Assembly (NCBI GenBank): GCA_022843345.1
Contig: JALHNW010000178.1
Coordinates: forward strand, 1 to 5,153
Length of the DNA: 5,153 bases
Origin: Rubritepida sp.
Lineage (GTDB): Bacteria > Pseudomonadota > Alphaproteobacteria > Acetobacterales > Acetobacteraceae
Reading direction: 5' to 3'
In this document: positions 4,867-5,153 of the stretch, in pieces
How the letters are laid out: each line of letters begins with the position of its first letter
Position numbering within the stretch: the first letter of the stretch is position 1
Translations under genes and position numbers: made by a program
Notes under the pieces: model-generated
Databases searched by the model: none
Told to the model about the DNA's origin: nothing
Seen by the model: the letters and a program-made list of their open reading frames with translations, nothing else

Positions 4867-5153
4867 GCTTCACCCTGTATCCGGCGATCGACCTCAAGGG
4901 CGGCCAGGTGGTGCGGCTCAAGCGCGGCGCGATGGACCAGGCGACGGTGTTCGGCGCCGACCCCGGCGCGCAGGCCGCCGCCTTCGCCGCGCAGGGCTTT
5001 CCCTGGCTGCACGTGGTGGACCTGGACGGCGCCTTCGCCGGCCAGCCCGCCAACGCCGCCGCCGTGCGCGGCATCCTGGCGGCGACGGCGGCCCCGGTGC
5101 AGCTGGGCGGCGGCATCCGCGACATGGCGACGGCCGAGGCCTGGATCGCGGCG
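4863..5153 (+). CDS. hisA: Phosphoribosylformimino-5-aminoimidazole carboxamide ribotide isomerase HisA (3' end outside window)
   Basis: Cytoplasmic (beta/alpha)8-barrel isomerase that converts ProFAR to PRFAR by an Amadori rearrangement, the fourth histidine step and the supplier of HisH-HisF. The first 97 residues of about 240-250 are present and the frame is open at the right edge. The N-terminus [22 protein letters not shown] carries the catalytic aspartate in PAIDLKGG (D10). [10 protein letters not shown] (49-58) is the second strand, and VQLGGGIRD (79-87) contains the phosphate-binding glycines. The second catalytic aspartate, near residue 130, lies beyond the window. ATG 4863 overlaps the GNAT stop as ATGA, with GGGA (4851-4854) 8 nt upstream, and homology begins at the first residues. 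The PAIDLKGG and VDLDGA forms are those of HisA rather than HisF. Confidence 0.97.
   Translation, partial: MSFTLYPAIDLKGGQVVRLKRGAMDQATVFGADPGAQAAAFAAQGFPWLHVVDLDGAFAGQPANAAAVRGILAATAAPVQLGGGIRDMATAEAWIAA

Noticed and set aside
1..5153. CRISPR array, mobile element, tRNA/rRNA, toxin-antitoxin or defence genes
   Set aside because: No direct repeats with spacers, no transposase or integrase motif, no tRNA-like cloverleaf and no small paired toxin/antitoxin frames were seen; all genes are housekeeping or his-operon passengers.

Overview
The window is very GC-rich (roughly 70 % by eye) and reads as chromosome of an alphaproteobacterium. The base composition, the hemJ-rho pair and the order hisB - DUF2628-like - hisH - GNAT - hisA suggest Rhodospirillales, most likely the Acetobacteraceae (Roseomonas-like). 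That placement is inference from content, not from a marker tree. Coding density is very high. No insertion sequence, phage gene, tRNA, rRNA, CRISPR array or long repeat was seen.

Left part (1-1713): the 3' end of a LuxR/FixJ-type regulator gene runs rightwards and stops 7 bp from the stop of rho, which runs leftwards. rho (433 aa) is complete. It has a good candidate sigma70-type promoter (TTGACG - 17 bp - TAGCTT) just behind hemJ and a C-rich leader of about 100 nt.

Middle (1714-2700): hemJ and a HAD-IIIA phosphatase gene (gmhB-like) lie upstream of rho on the same minus strand and overlap by a GTGA stop/start. gmhB, hemJ and rho could therefore form one transcription unit with an internal rho promoter. 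gmhB is head-to-head with hisB across a very short gap (28-46 bp, depending on the gmhB start) that has no Shine-Dalgarno sequence on either side.

Right part (2701-5153): a rightward histidine operon made of hisB (IGP dehydratase), a small DUF2628-like membrane protein, hisH (glutaminase of IGP synthase), a GNAT acetyltransferase, and the first 97 codons of hisA, which is cut by the window end. Every junction overlaps (TGATG, GTGA, 13 or 4 nt, ATGA), so the genes look translationally coupled. HisA makes PRFAR, HisH with HisF (expected just outside) converts it to IGP, and HisB dehydrates IGP. The two passengers have no established histidine role.

Nothing here is a clearly new system. The points worth a second look are the two non-his genes locked into the his operon, the HAD phosphatase that lacks the usual zinc cysteines and sits beside hisB, and the rho promoter and leader.
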